Source: DAITAZ01 sp036824045 | Lineage (GTDB): Bacteria > Pseudomonadota > Gammaproteobacteria > Burkholderiales > Rhodocyclaceae | DNA: 24,515 nt | NCBI GenBank assembly: GCA_036824045.1 | Contig: DAITAZ010000050.1 | Location: forward strand, 1-24,515 | Reading direction: 5' to 3' | Shown: positions 1 through 7,398 of the stretch, piece after piece | How positions within the stretch are numbered: the first letter of the stretch is position 1 | How the letters are laid out: each line of letters opens with the position of its first letter | Program-made: the position numbers and the translations under genes | The notes under the pieces: model-generated | Told to the model about the DNA's origin: nothing | What the model saw: only the letters and a program-made list of their open reading frames with translations | The model's database searches: none

Positions 1-2979
1 CCAGGAGGCGGAGAGCAGGCGGCGGCCGTCCGGGGAGAAGGCGCAGCCCGAGACCAGGCCCGCATGCCCGGCGAGGGCGGCGAGGGCCGCGGGGGCGGGC
101 GGGTAGGTGGCCCGGGTTTCGCCGTCCGCGGCCCGGGCGAAAAAGCCGGCGGGGGCGGCCGCTGGCAAGCCCCGGGCGCCGCCCAGGCGGCAGCCGATCC
201 ACTGGGTGCGGTGGCAGTCGGCGCCGGTGAAGTCGCTGTCCGTGAGGCTGCTGGAACGGAAGCACGTGCCCCCCAGCGGGGCGTCGACGAAGCGGGCGCC
301 CTCCGCCCGGCAGTGGTGGAACTCGGCCCGGTCCAGGGCGGCGGCGGTGAAATCGGCGCCGTCCAGGTGGCCGTGGCGGAACACCGCGCCCTCCAGCCGG
401 GCCTGGCTGAAATCGCACTGGGCCAGGTTGAGGGGGCGCTCGGGCGTGCCCTCCATGCGCCAGCCCCGCAGGTCGGCGCCCGCCAGTTGGAAGCCCGCCG
501 GCGCCGGCGCCGGGTAGCCCCGGGCCAGGGCGTGCAGGGTATAGGCAAAGGCCTGCTCGCTGGCCCGGGGGCGGCGCACGTCCCGCAGGGCGCGCAGGGT
601 GGCAAGCTGGGTAGCGTGGCGGGGGGCGTCGGCGGCATCCGCCGCCAGGAGCTGGCCCAGGAAATCCAGCGTCTCGGCGCTCACCGGGGGGAGCTGCCAG
701 TCCTCGGGCCGGGCCTCCGCCAGCGCCCGGTGCAGGTGGCAGGCCAGAAAGTATTCCTGCAACGAGGTGTGGGCGAAGCGGAAGCCGTCTTCCCCCTCCC
801 GCGCCAGGAAGGTGGCGGTGCGCAGGTCCTCCTTGAACAGGGCGATGAGCTGGGGGTGGCTCTGGCCATAGTGGCGGGCCATGTCCGGCCGGCCGTCCAG
901 GAAGTCCACCAGCCATTGCTCCAGGTCGTCCACCGACCAGGACCGCCGCCCCCGCCGCCACAGCTCGGCGGCCAGATGCTCCATGAGCAAAGTCTTGTGC
1001 GCGGTGATGAAGGTGTGCTTGCCGTCGTCCCGCGTGAGCCATTCGCGGGTGACGGCGCCGTAGAGGGTGACGCCGGTGACGGCCCGGCCTTCCATCTTCC
1101 AGCGCTCGATCTCCGCCACCCGGTCCGCCAGCAGGCTGAGGGTGTAGGGCCGCTCCGCCAGCTCCGACAGATTGTGGATGGAGCGGAAGAGCTCCAGGAT
1201 GCGGTCCGGGTCTTCGCCGGGCAGGGCCTGGCGCAGGTACTGGGCGCTCTGCGCTTCGGTGAAGGGGAGCAGCAGCAGCGCCCGGTAGTCCTGGCGGCGG
1301 ATGCCTTCCCGGTCTTCCGCCAGGAAGTGCTTGGCCTGATCGGTGAGGGTGCGGAAATACTGGGTGCGGCAAGTGATGAGCAGCCGCCCCGGCTGGCCCG
1401 GCCCGCGCCCCCCGGCCAGGAGGCCCGGCGGCAGGACGCGGTAGAGCTCCCGGGTGAAGGCCTGGCCGTCCGCTTCCGACAGATGCACCAGCACTTCGTC
1501 CAGCCCGTCGAAAATGATCAGGGCGCCTTCCTGCTGCACGAGCCGCAGGATTTCCGCCGCGCTGAGGGGGGCGCCGAACTGGCCGGTCTGCCAGGTGGCG
1601 GCGACGATGGTCTCCAGGATGGTGGCCAGATCCAGCCCTGCCGGCAGGGCGCTGGCATCGCCCCGCCCGGGGGTGAGGCGGCTGCGCAGCTTGCGCAGGT
1701 CCAGGTAGATGGGCACGGGCAGGCGGCGGTCCTCCTGACGGCGCGCCAGGAGCGCCTGAACAAGGGCGAGGCAGGTGGTGGTCTTGCCCATGCCGTACTC
1801 GCCCAGCAGGGCACAGTAGGGTGTGCCCCGCGGCTGGGCGGGCTCGGCGAGCCATTCCAGCAGGAGATCCAGCGCCGGTCGGCGCTCGGCCTGCCGGGGC
1901 GCGGGGGCGCCACGCTGGCTCCAGGCGTGGATGTCGCCCAGCTCGGCTTCCGTGGGGGTGTGGCAACGGAGGGCGCCGCCCTGCTCCTCCATTTGCAGCC
2001 GGGCCAGGCGCGTGGCCTTGTCGTGGCGCAGGCGCTGTTCGTCCCGCCCTTCCCCCGGGTAAAGCTCCCGGCTGATGCGAGCCAGGATCTGCTCGGCCAG
2101 CCCCGTGGCGAAGGCGTCCGCCTCCGCACTCCGGGATTTCAGCTCGGAGTAGGGCTTGCCGTCCTTGCCCCGAAAGATGGTGCGGGGGTCCAGGCCCCGC
2201 CATTCCACCGGCGCGTCTGGCGCCGGCAGCCCGGCCAGCGCCACCGGGAGCTGCAGCGGGGTGCGGCCCTCATGGGCAGGGCTGCGGTACAGGCGCTCTT
2301 TCTCCGCCTCCGGAACTTGCCTGCCCTCCAGCCAGGACACCGACACCATCAAGACGGCCAGCTCTGACTGGTCGAGCCTTTCGGCGACGGTCTGCTCCCG
2401 GCGCTCGCCCGCCAGGATGCCGCTACTGCGGTCCCAGATGCGTACCTCGTAGCGGGTATCCAGGTCCAGGCGGGGGCGGAGCCGGGTGAGCAAGTCGTCC
2501 TTCAGATTCTGGTCCGCGTCGGCAAAGCTGAGGTAGCAGCGGACGATGTGCTTGCCTTCCGGCGTGGTTTCCACTGCGCCCTGGGCCACGGGCGGGGCGT
2601 GGTCCAGGATGGCCGTCTGACTGCGGGAGAACTCCGCCGCCCCGGCCGCTGCACCGTCCTCCCCCTCGAAGTGGCACCAGCGGTCCGCCGGCTCGGCGCG
2701 GGTCTGGCCATCCGCCTCCAGCGAGAGTGAGAGATTGGCGCCCTTGGCGGCCCCGGCCAACCGGCTGCGGAACTGGCGGAACAAGGTCAGCGCGGTTTTC
2801 CGGTCGTTGTCCGGGAACAGGGCGTCCAGGGCCCGGTCGAGGCGGATGCGGTGCTCCGCCTGCGGATCGACGAGGGGGAGCAGCTTTTCGAGGCGCTTGG
2901 CGTCGGCATTGGTCAGGGATTCATCCAGACGGGGCAGGACGCGGCGGAGGGCTTCGGCAGAGAGACGGATTCCGGGCAT
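1..2979 (-). CDS. TIR-like/NACHT/pentapeptide/WD40 STAND-family protein, C-terminus beyond window
   Basis: The frame is open from ATG at 2979 to the window edge (993 codons, no stop), so the 3' end is missing. Residues 1-140 are an unrecognised, mostly helical region. Residues ~145-305 look like a TIR fold (CYLSFADADQ, then IWD at 181-183, a GERREQ segment and LAVLMVSVSWL), but I find no clear catalytic Glu after it. The NACHT NTPase follows: Walker A GEYGMGKTT (393-401), Walker B LIIFDGLDE (D491, D494, E495), an ITCR sensor (535-538) and the typical FAHTSLQEYF motif (735-744). Pentapeptide repeats (A-D/x-L/F-x-G type) occupy ~830-937, and a WD40 unit begins at 972 (HAGLVSGCAFSPDGRRLLSA). NACHT proteins are signal-triggered oligomerising ATPases; prokaryotic ones often act in antiphage defence, with WD40 repeats as the likely sensor. 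It lies 21 bp behind the small TIR gene, so co-transcription is likely. The family call is firm; the defence role is inferred. Confidence 0.88.
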   Translation of the reverse strand, partial: MPGIRLSAEALRRVLPRLDESLTNADAKRLEKLLPLVDPQAEHRIRLDRALDALFPDNDRKTALTLFRQFRSRLAGAAKGANLSLSLEADGQTRAEPADRWCHFEGEDGAAAGAAEFSRSQTAILDHAPPVAQGAVETTPEGKHIVRCYLSFADADQNLKDDLLTRLRPRLDLDTRYEVRIWDRSSGILAGERREQTVAERLDQSELAVLMVSVSWLEGRQVPEAEKERLYRSPAHEGRTPLQLPVALAGLPAPDAPVEWRGLDPRTIFRGKDGKPYSELKSRSAEADAFATGLAEQILARISRELYPGEGRDEQRLRHDKATRLARLQMEEQGGALRCHTPTEAELGDIHAWSQRGAPAPRQAERRPALDLLLEWLAEPAQPRGTPYCALLGEYGMGKTTTCLALVQALLARRQEDRRLPVPIYLDLRKLRSRLTPGRGDASALPAGLDLATILETIVAATWQTGQFGAPLSAAEILRLVQQEGALIIFDGLDEVLVHLSEADGQAFTRELYRVLPPGLLAGGRGPGQPGRLLITCRTQYFRTLTDQAKHFLAEDREGIRRQDYRALLLLPFTEAQSAQYLRQALPGEDPDRILELFRSIHNLSELAERPYTLSLLADRVAEIERWKMEGRAVTGVTLYGAVTREWLTRDDGKHTFITAHKTLLMEHLAAELWRRGRRSWSVDDLEQWLVDFLDGRPDMARHYGQSHPQLIALFKEDLRTATFLAREGEDGFRFAHTSLQEYFLACHLHRALAEARPEDWQLPPVSAETLDFLGQLLAADAADAPRHATQLATLRALRDVRRPRASEQAFAYTLHALARGYPAPAPAGFQLAGADLRGWRMEGTPERPLNLAQCDFSQARLEGAVFRHGHLDGADFTAAALDRAEFHHCRAEGARFVDAPLGGTCFRSSSLTDSDFTGADCHRTQWIGCRLGGARGLPAAAPAGFFARAADGETRATYPPAPAALAALAGHAGLVSGCAFSPDGRRLLSASW

Positions 2980-3000
2980 GGTGGCTCAGGGCAGGGAGCG

Positions 3001-3489
3001 TCAGGGGACGGGCGGGAAGCCCGCGCGGGCGATCTGGACGATCTGCGCGAACAAGTCGTCCGCGAATTTGTCCTGCGCAGCGCTGGAACGCAGCGTGGAA
3101 AAGGCCTTGCCCAAGGGCCCGGGGAATATCTGCAAGCGATCCAGCCCGGCCATGTCCATGGAGCCATCGAACCGCAGGGGCTTGAGTTCCACGGGCACCA
3201 GGCGCTTGCCCGATACCAGCGCCGGCAATTCAACGCCCCGGATGTAAGGACTGGCGAGGAACTCGGGGCTCAGCAGCAGCAAGCCGAAATCGCACGCGCC
3301 AATGGCCGCCAGGATGCCGGCAGACCACTCCTGCCCCACCAGCAGCCGCTGGTCATCCCAGGGCTGAAAGCTGAAGCCCGTGGCGATGCTGAGCCGGGTG
3401 TGCAGACGCTCCAGCAGCGCCCGCTTGAGGCGATCGTCCTTGTGGGCGTAGGACACAAAGTACCTGACCACTGCGCGGCTGGGACTCAT
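3001..3489 (-). CDS. Small stand-alone TIR-domain protein
   Basis: A 162-residue protein that is essentially one TIR domain of the bacterial TIR_2 type. It has YFVSYAHKDD at 10-19 (beta-A/box 1), WDD at 44-46, and SPEFLASPYIRGVELPAL at 74-91 with E87 where TIR NADases carry their catalytic glutamate. Many bacterial TIR domains hydrolyse or cyclise NAD+; activity here is inferred. I chose the ATG at 3489: an AGGTG ribosome-binding site precedes it by a few bases, homology starts just downstream, and the predicted transcription start (~3517) excludes the longer form starting at 3552. There is no signal peptide or membrane segment, so it should be cytoplasmic. It is the first gene of a two-gene unit with the TIR-like/NACHT gene, and may be the effector or a partner recruited through TIR-TIR contacts. 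Confidence 0.85.
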   Translation of the reverse strand: MSPSRAVVRYFVSYAHKDDRLKRALLERLHTRLSIATGFSFQPWDDQRLLVGQEWSAGILAAIGACDFGLLLLSPEFLASPYIRGVELPALVSGKRLVPVELKPLRFDGSMDMAGLDRLQIFPGPLGKAFSTLRSSAAQDKFADDLFAQIVQIARAGFPPVP

Positions 3490-3523
3490 CGCGCACCTCG
3501 CGTCGTCATAGGAAGTGCTGACC

Positions 3524-3552
3524 AGTCTAGAGCCCGCCAATGACTCCGTCAA
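3524..3552 (-). promoter_or_regulatory. sigma70-like promoter of the TIR/NACHT operon
   Basis: On the minus strand TTGACG (3552-3547) and TAGACT (3529-3524) are separated by exactly 17 bp. The predicted start near 3517 gives a leader of about 28 nt containing the AGGTG ribosome-binding site of the TIR gene. This is read directly from sequence; promoter activity is inferred. Confidence 0.6.
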
Positions 3553-3577
3553 CTACGCACACTACGTTACAACTACG
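3552..3577. repeat. Three short actacg iterons at the -35 box
   Basis: The hexamer actacg occurs at 3552-3557, 3561-3566 and 3572-3577, and the longer caactacgca element occurs twice (3550-3559 and 3570-3579). The spacing is about one helical turn and the first copy abuts or overlaps the -35 element of the TIR/NACHT promoter. It may be a regulator binding site; no regulator gene is visible nearby. Confidence 0.35.
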
Positions 3578-4238
3578 CATCAAATGTCGCCCATTGGTAC
3601 GCAGACACCCCCAGCACACCGACACGCGACCGCGCCCGTCCCTTGCGCCCCACTGGCACCAAGCTTGCGGAGAGTTTTCATACGAATGAGGGACTTAGGA
3701 AAGCGCCGCCAAGAAAGTCACGCCTTGAAGCTCAAAGACGACTAGCGCGGAGCGAGCGTGATGTGGCGCACACAAGTTAGTGCGCGCAAACGCAAATACT
3801 GCGAAAAGCGCAAAGCCCCAGGATGGGAAGCGCGTCCAACTTACCGACTCTCCGGGGGATACCGTCCGGACAGTGGCAACGAAAAGAGGCTAGACATGGG
3901 TACCCGGCTGCTAAGAAAACTGAGCAATCTCTTCGCGCCAATTGAGCTACTGCCGCCGTTTCCTTACGACGACGGCTCGGGAACAGCTCCGGCAATCCGC
4001 GCAACGTGCACCCCGCACAGGAAAATGGCGGTCGAAATCGCGCCGAGCACCCACGATTTGTTCTACGGCCTGAGCACGCTCCTCGGGCGCAAACCCAGCC
4101 CCCGCGCCTGACACCCCCGCCAGCGCGGTCAGCCTGGCCTCGCGGCTCGACCGGGTTTGAAGAAGCAGAACTGCGCTCCGCTGCCACAAGAATCGCCTTC
4201 CGGCCTGCGGCGCCAGGCGGCTTCACCCAAAGGGGCGG
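3578..4238. other. Gene-poor intergenic region, about 660 bp
   Basis: I see no convincing coding sequence here. Short open frames exist on both strands, for example from the ATG at 3896 (71 codons, preceded by an AGAGG) and a minus-strand frame 3947-4189, but none has a recognisable domain. On the minus strand around 3957-3937 there is a tRNA-like 5' portion (GTAGCTCAATTGGC) without a matching 3' half. The stretch separates the TIR/NACHT module from the core genes and may be decayed sequence. Confidence 0.4.
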
Positions 4239-4361
4239 CTAAAGATCGAATTTCGAAGCCCCCATTTTGTCCAGCCACAGCAGCAGCTGCGAGGCCGCGA
4301 CCAGGATCGCCAACACGGCAGTTCCCAGCAGGATCTTGAGCCAGAGGGGGAGAGGTTTCAT
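4239..4361 (-). CDS. Putative 40-residue single-pass membrane protein
   Basis: A 40-residue frame starting MKPLPLWLKILLGTAVLAIL contains one strongly hydrophobic stretch at about residues 5-30, flanked by a basic start and the acidic-polar tail DKMGASKFDL. This is the layout of a small inner-membrane protein. No family is recognised. There is no strong ribosome-binding site before the ATG, and the upstream side is an assembly join, so an N-terminal extension cannot be excluded. Orientation matches the genes on either side. Confidence 0.35.
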   Translation of the reverse strand: MKPLPLWLKILLGTAVLAILVAASQLLLWLDKMGASKFDL

Positions 4362-4400
4362 GGGCGCGCCCGTCGGGGAATGAGTTCGGAGTGAAGCGTC

Positions 4401-4455
4401 AGGGGTCAGCCCCACACCGGCCAGCCATCCGGCAACCTGCGCTCGCTGACGACGC
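4401..4455. repeat. 55-bp flank identical to the other side of the N gap (left copy)
   Basis: Bases 4401-4455 are identical to 4556-4610, directly bordering the run of Ns. Identical contig ends of this length are typical of an unresolved assembly overlap rather than a biological repeat. Confidence 0.8.
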
Positions 4456-4555
4456 NNNNNNNNNNNNNNNNNNNNNNNNNNNNNNNNNNNNNNNNNNNNN
4501 NNNNNNNNNNNNNNNNNNNNNNNNNNNNNNNNNNNNNNNNNNNNNNNNNNNNNNN
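4456..4555. other. Assembly gap (100 Ns)
   Basis: Exactly 100 undetermined bases, the conventional placeholder for a gap of unknown size. The flanking 55-bp duplication suggests that the true gap may be zero and that the two copies are the same sequence. Confidence 0.95.
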
Positions 4556-4610
4556 AGGGGTCAGCCCCACACCGGCCAGCCATCCGGCAACCTGCGCTCG
4601 CTGACGACGC
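4556..4610. repeat. 55-bp flank identical to the other side of the N gap (right copy)
   Basis: Second copy of the sequence at 4401-4455. From here to the terminator at 4671 I see no gene on either strand. Confidence 0.8.
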
Positions 4611-4670
4611 GCAAGCGCCTGGAGCCACAGGCCACCGCGCAGCAAGCATTGCAGTCGCACCGACGCCAGA

Positions 4671-4709
4671 AAGCAAGAGGCCCAGCCTTGCGGGCTGGGC
4701 CTCTTGCTT
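4671..4709 (-). terminator. Rho-independent terminator of tRNA-Lys
   Basis: A perfect 17-bp stem (4671-4687 with 4693-4709) closes a 5-nt loop just past the 3' end of the tRNA. On the minus strand it is followed by a short T-rich tail (TTTCT). The stem is long enough to work in either direction. Confidence 0.8.
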
Positions 4710-4716
4710 GATTCTC

Positions 4717-4792
4717 TGGTGGGTCGTGCAAGATTCGAACTTGCGACCAACGGATTAAAAGTCCGCTGCTCTACCGGCTGAGCTAACGACCC
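4717..4792 (-). tRNA. tRNA-Lys (anticodon TTT)
   Basis: A full cloverleaf reads on the minus strand. The acceptor GGGTCGT pairs with ACGACCC, the D-arm is GCTCAGCCGGTAGAGC, the anticodon loop is CTTTTAA with anticodon TTT at 4759-4757, and the T-arm contains GTTCGAATC. CCA is encoded at 4719-4717. It decodes AAA and AAG. A perfect promoter lies upstream and a terminator directly downstream, so it is a one-gene transcription unit. Confidence 0.97.
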
Positions 4793-4802
4793 GAAGCCCA
4801 AA

Positions 4803-4831
4803 ATTATAGTCAACCAACTGATGGGTGTCAA
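4803..4831 (-). promoter_or_regulatory. Perfect consensus sigma70 promoter of tRNA-Lys
   Basis: On the minus strand TTGACA (4831-4826), a 17-bp spacer and TATAAT (4808-4803) match the sigma70 consensus at all twelve positions. Transcription would start near 4796, four bases before the tRNA 5' end. Confidence 0.85.
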
Positions 4832-4853
4832 AAGGCAAATAAGGGAATCTGGC

Positions 4854-5960
4854 TCACCCTGCCCGCTCCAGCCGCCAGTACTCGTATTTCATCTGAACGA
4901 AGCAGCCGGCCACGATCCCCACCCAGGTAAGGAAGGCGCCCACCGCGAGGGTGGAGACGCCGCTGATCCCCTGCCCTACCGTGCACCCCATGGCGGTGAC
5001 ACCACCAAAGCCCATGAGTACACCTCCGGCGATGTGGCGGAGCAAATCCGCACCGTCCCGGAAAGACTCCACCCTGAAGCTGCGCGTAGCCAGCGCGTTG
5101 CCCCACGCCCCCGCCAGCATGCCCAACATGGTGGCGATACCAAAACTGAGGCCCCGGCTCTTGTCGGTCCATAGCATGAGCAGGTCCAGCAGGTAGGCAA
5201 AAGGAGCCACCATGGACAGGGATTCAGCCCGCCCGCTGTTGGTGGCGATAAAAGCTTCTTCCAGCGTATCCGGATGCTCCGGGACATAACCCAGGTAACC
5301 CGTGACAAACCAGCCGGCGGCGACCAGCAGCCCGACCCCGGCCCCGCCCAGGATGACATGGGCGGTACGCGCCTGGCGGGGCCCGACCGCCAGCAGCAGA
5401 AGCAACACACCGAGCAGGAAGGGCAAGCCCTGCGCGGCAAACGGAGCCGGGACCCCGAGCCGGCCAAGGAGATGCGGCAGATCCTGGGGCCCGGCCATCT
5501 GATAGCTGACGGATTCCAGCACGCCCACGCGCAGGGGTGCCAGCACGCCACGAAGGGTGGCATAGGCGGCAACCCCGAGGAACACGGCCACCACCAGAGA
5601 CTTGAGATTGCCGGCCCCCAGTCGAAGAACGAGGCGGCTGCCACAGCCTGAGGCGAGAGTCATGCCCACGCCAAACAGGGCTCCGCCCACCAGATGGGAA
5701 AGCCAGAGCAAGCGCGGCCCCGTGTAGATGGACTTGCCCAGATCAACCCAACCGGCAAGCTGCAGACCTTGGGCGCCGAGAATGGCAACAGCCATGGCGA
5801 GCCACCACATGCGCATCCGGTTCCAGTTGCCCATGGCAACCACATCGGCCACGGCGCCCATGGTGCAGAAATTGGCGCGACTGGCAACAACCCCGAACAC
5901 AGTGCCGAGAAGAAAACCCAGACCGGTGATCAGGCCGGGAGAAGGAAGGGGCGTATCCAT
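4854..5960 (-). CDS. YeeE/YedE family sulfur-compound (thiosulfate-type) membrane transporter
   Basis: A 368-residue polytopic inner-membrane protein of the YeeE/YedE (DUF395, TsuA) family, whose characterised members take up thiosulfate. The two halves carry the family's conserved cysteine motifs: SRANFCTMG (C32), LASGCGSR (C106) and TAMGCTVGQGISG (C326). These line the transport path in TsuA. Long hydrophobic stretches run from about residue 10 to 355. I chose the ATG at 5960; a longer frame to 6143 only overlaps queC out of frame and has no hydrophobic character. It lies 68 bp behind queC in the same direction and could be read from the tol-que operon. No TusA-like sulfur carrier is next to it. 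The substrate is inferred from the family. Confidence 0.85.
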   Translation of the reverse strand: MDTPLPSPGLITGLGFLLGTVFGVVASRANFCTMGAVADVVAMGNWNRMRMWWLAMAVAILGAQGLQLAGWVDLGKSIYTGPRLLWLSHLVGGALFGVGMTLASGCGSRLVLRLGAGNLKSLVVAVFLGVAAYATLRGVLAPLRVGVLESVSYQMAGPQDLPHLLGRLGVPAPFAAQGLPFLLGVLLLLLAVGPRQARTAHVILGGAGVGLLVAAGWFVTGYLGYVPEHPDTLEEAFIATNSGRAESLSMVAPFAYLLDLLMLWTDKSRGLSFGIATMLGMLAGAWGNALATRSFRVESFRDGADLLRHIAGGVLMGFGGVTAMGCTVGQGISGVSTLAVGAFLTWVGIVAGCFVQMKYEYWRLERAG

Positions 5961-6028
5961 GGGCGGCGCCGGTGCAAACGATGTGGGGCGATGATAGCAA
6001 AGCCCCCGCCGGGGCCGGGCGATCCGCC

Positions 6029-6724
6029 TCAGGACCGATACGGTGTCGGGTCCGGCAGCCCCGCTGCGGCGAAGCCCTCCCGGCGCAAGCGGCAGGAGTC
6101 GCACACGCCGCAGGCGCGCCCCTCGCCATCGGCCTGGTAGCACGACACGGTGAGTCCGTAATCCACCCCCAACCCGCTACCAAGCAGGATGATCTGGGCT
6201 TTGGAAAGGTGAATGAGGGGCGCCTCGATGCGCAGGGGCGCGCCCTCCACCCCCGACTTGGTGGCGAGATTGGCCAGGCGCTCGAAGGCTTCCACAAACT
6301 CCGGCCGGCAGTCCGGGTAGCCTGAGTAATCCACCGCGTTGACACCGACGAAGATCGCCTGGGCACCCAGGACCTCGGCCCAGGCCAATGCCAGCGAGAG
6401 CATGACGGTGTTGCGCGCCGGCACATAGGTGACCGGTATGCCAGGCTGCACCCCGGCCGTGGGCACATCGATGGCGGTATCGGTCAGCGCCGAGCCGCCG
6501 AACTGCCCGATGTCCACATGGGCCACCCGGTGAGCCGCCGCGCCCTGGGCGGCAGCCACCTTGGCGGCGGCCGCCAGTTCCGCCGCATGCCGCTGGCCGT
6601 AGGCGACCGACAGCGCATGGCACTCGTACCCCTGGCTGCGGGCCACCGCCAGCGCGGTCGCGGAATCAAGTCCGCCGGAGAGCAGGATGACGGCCCGTTT
6701 GGGCGCGGACGCGAGACTGGACAT
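6029..6724 (-). CDS. queC: 7-cyano-7-deazaguanine (preQ0) synthase
   Basis: A 231-residue ATP-dependent enzyme converting 7-carboxy-7-deazaguanine plus ammonia to preQ0 in the queuosine pathway. The N-terminal PP-loop motif is SGGLDS (16-21). Zinc-binding cysteines near the C-terminus are C195, C205, C208 and C211 (CX9CX2CX2C within CYQADGEGRACGVCDSC). PARNTVMLSLALAWAE is a further family hallmark. The ATG at 6724 starts 5 bp after the queE stop; longer in-frame forms to 6910 run inside queE and are rejected. A GGACGGTGA stretch just upstream may serve as ribosome-binding site. It sits directly behind queE, the enzyme of the preceding step. Confidence 0.95.
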   Translation of the reverse strand: MSSLASAPKRAVILLSGGLDSATALAVARSQGYECHALSVAYGQRHAAELAAAAKVAAAQGAAAHRVAHVDIGQFGGSALTDTAIDVPTAGVQPGIPVTYVPARNTVMLSLALAWAEVLGAQAIFVGVNAVDYSGYPDCRPEFVEAFERLANLATKSGVEGAPLRIEAPLIHLSKAQIILLGSGLGVDYGLTVSCYQADGEGRACGVCDSCRLRREGFAAAGLPDPTPYRS

Positions 6725-6729
6725 ATGGA

Positions 6730-7398
6730 TCACCGTCCGGAGACGTTTCCCCAGAGAATCTTGTGCAACTGCACCTGCAAGCGGACAGGCAGGCCGTCCT
6801 GGAGGATCCATTCGGCCAGATTCGCCCCCGCCAGCACCCCTGCCACCGGCGAAAACAAGACTGCGCACACGCGATCGAGCGCGTGCTCGCGCACCACTCC
6901 GCGGGCCCACTCGTAGTCGGCGCGGTCTGCCAGAACGAACTTCACCTCGTCCGCCGCGTTCAGGACCGCGAGGTTTGCCCAGCAGTTCCGATCCACCTCG
7001 CCGGAACCCGGCGCCTTGAGGTCAAGGATGCGCGAGACGCGGGCATCGACCGCGGAGATATCCAGCGCGCCGCTGGTTTCCAGCGACACCGAATGGCCCG
7101 CGTCGCACAGGGCGGACAGCAAGGCCAGACAGCCCCGTTGCGCCAGGGGCTCGCCTCCGGTCACGCAGACGTGGCGGGCACCCAGCCGGGCCACTTCGGC
7201 AAGGACGTCGGGCAAGGCCCGGTACTGACCGCCGCTGAAAGCGTAGGCGGTGTCACACCAAGCGCAGCGCAGGGGGCAGCCGGTCAGACGAACGAACGTC
7301 GTGGGCAGCCCGACGCGGGTGGATTCGCCCTGAATGGAAAGGAAAATCTCGGTGAGGCGCACCCCGCCGACGTGCTCGACTGCCACCACCGGGCTCAC
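6730..7398 (-). CDS. queE: 7-carboxy-7-deazaguanine synthase (radical SAM)
   Basis: A 222-residue radical SAM enzyme making 7-carboxy-7-deazaguanine from 6-carboxytetrahydropterin. The [4Fe-4S] motif CX3CX2C is C41, C45 and C48 (TGCPLRCAWCDT), followed by GGEP at 81-84. The N-terminus has the expected EIFLSIQGEST substrate-binding segment. The start is GTG at 7398, overlapping the cpoB stop codon (GTGA), which implies translational coupling to the tol-pal operon. queC follows after 5 bp. queD and queF are not in the window. Confidence 0.94.
   Translation of the reverse strand: MSPVVAVEHVGGVRLTEIFLSIQGESTRVGLPTTFVRLTGCPLRCAWCDTAYAFSGGQYRALPDVLAEVARLGARHVCVTGGEPLAQRGCLALLSALCDAGHSVSLETSGALDISAVDARVSRILDLKAPGSGEVDRNCWANLAVLNAADEVKFVLADRADYEWARGVVREHALDRVCAVLFSPVAGVLAGANLAEWILQDGLPVRLQVQLHKILWGNVSGR

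Noticed and set aside
64..2367. Long plus-strand open frame (767 codons) at the left edge
   Set aside because: It is antisense to the NACHT gene, low-complexity in Gly/Ala/Gln, with no domain. The minus strand carries NACHT, pentapeptide and WD40 motifs throughout.
3777..4226. Minus-strand 149-codon frame in the intergenic region
   Set aside because: It has no domain, no ribosome-binding site and a composition unlike real genes. It overlaps the tRNA-like fragment, which itself gives the AVAQLAR peptide.
4406..4831. Minus-strand frame reading SLAQPVEQRTFNPLVASSNL
   Set aside because: This peptide is the translation of the tRNA-Lys gene and spans the N gap; it is not a protein.
6002..6015. 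Short GC hairpin (gcccc/ggggc) between queC and yeeE followed by TTTGCTAT on the minus strand
   Set aside because: A five-base stem is too weak to call a terminator; noted only as a possible attenuation point.
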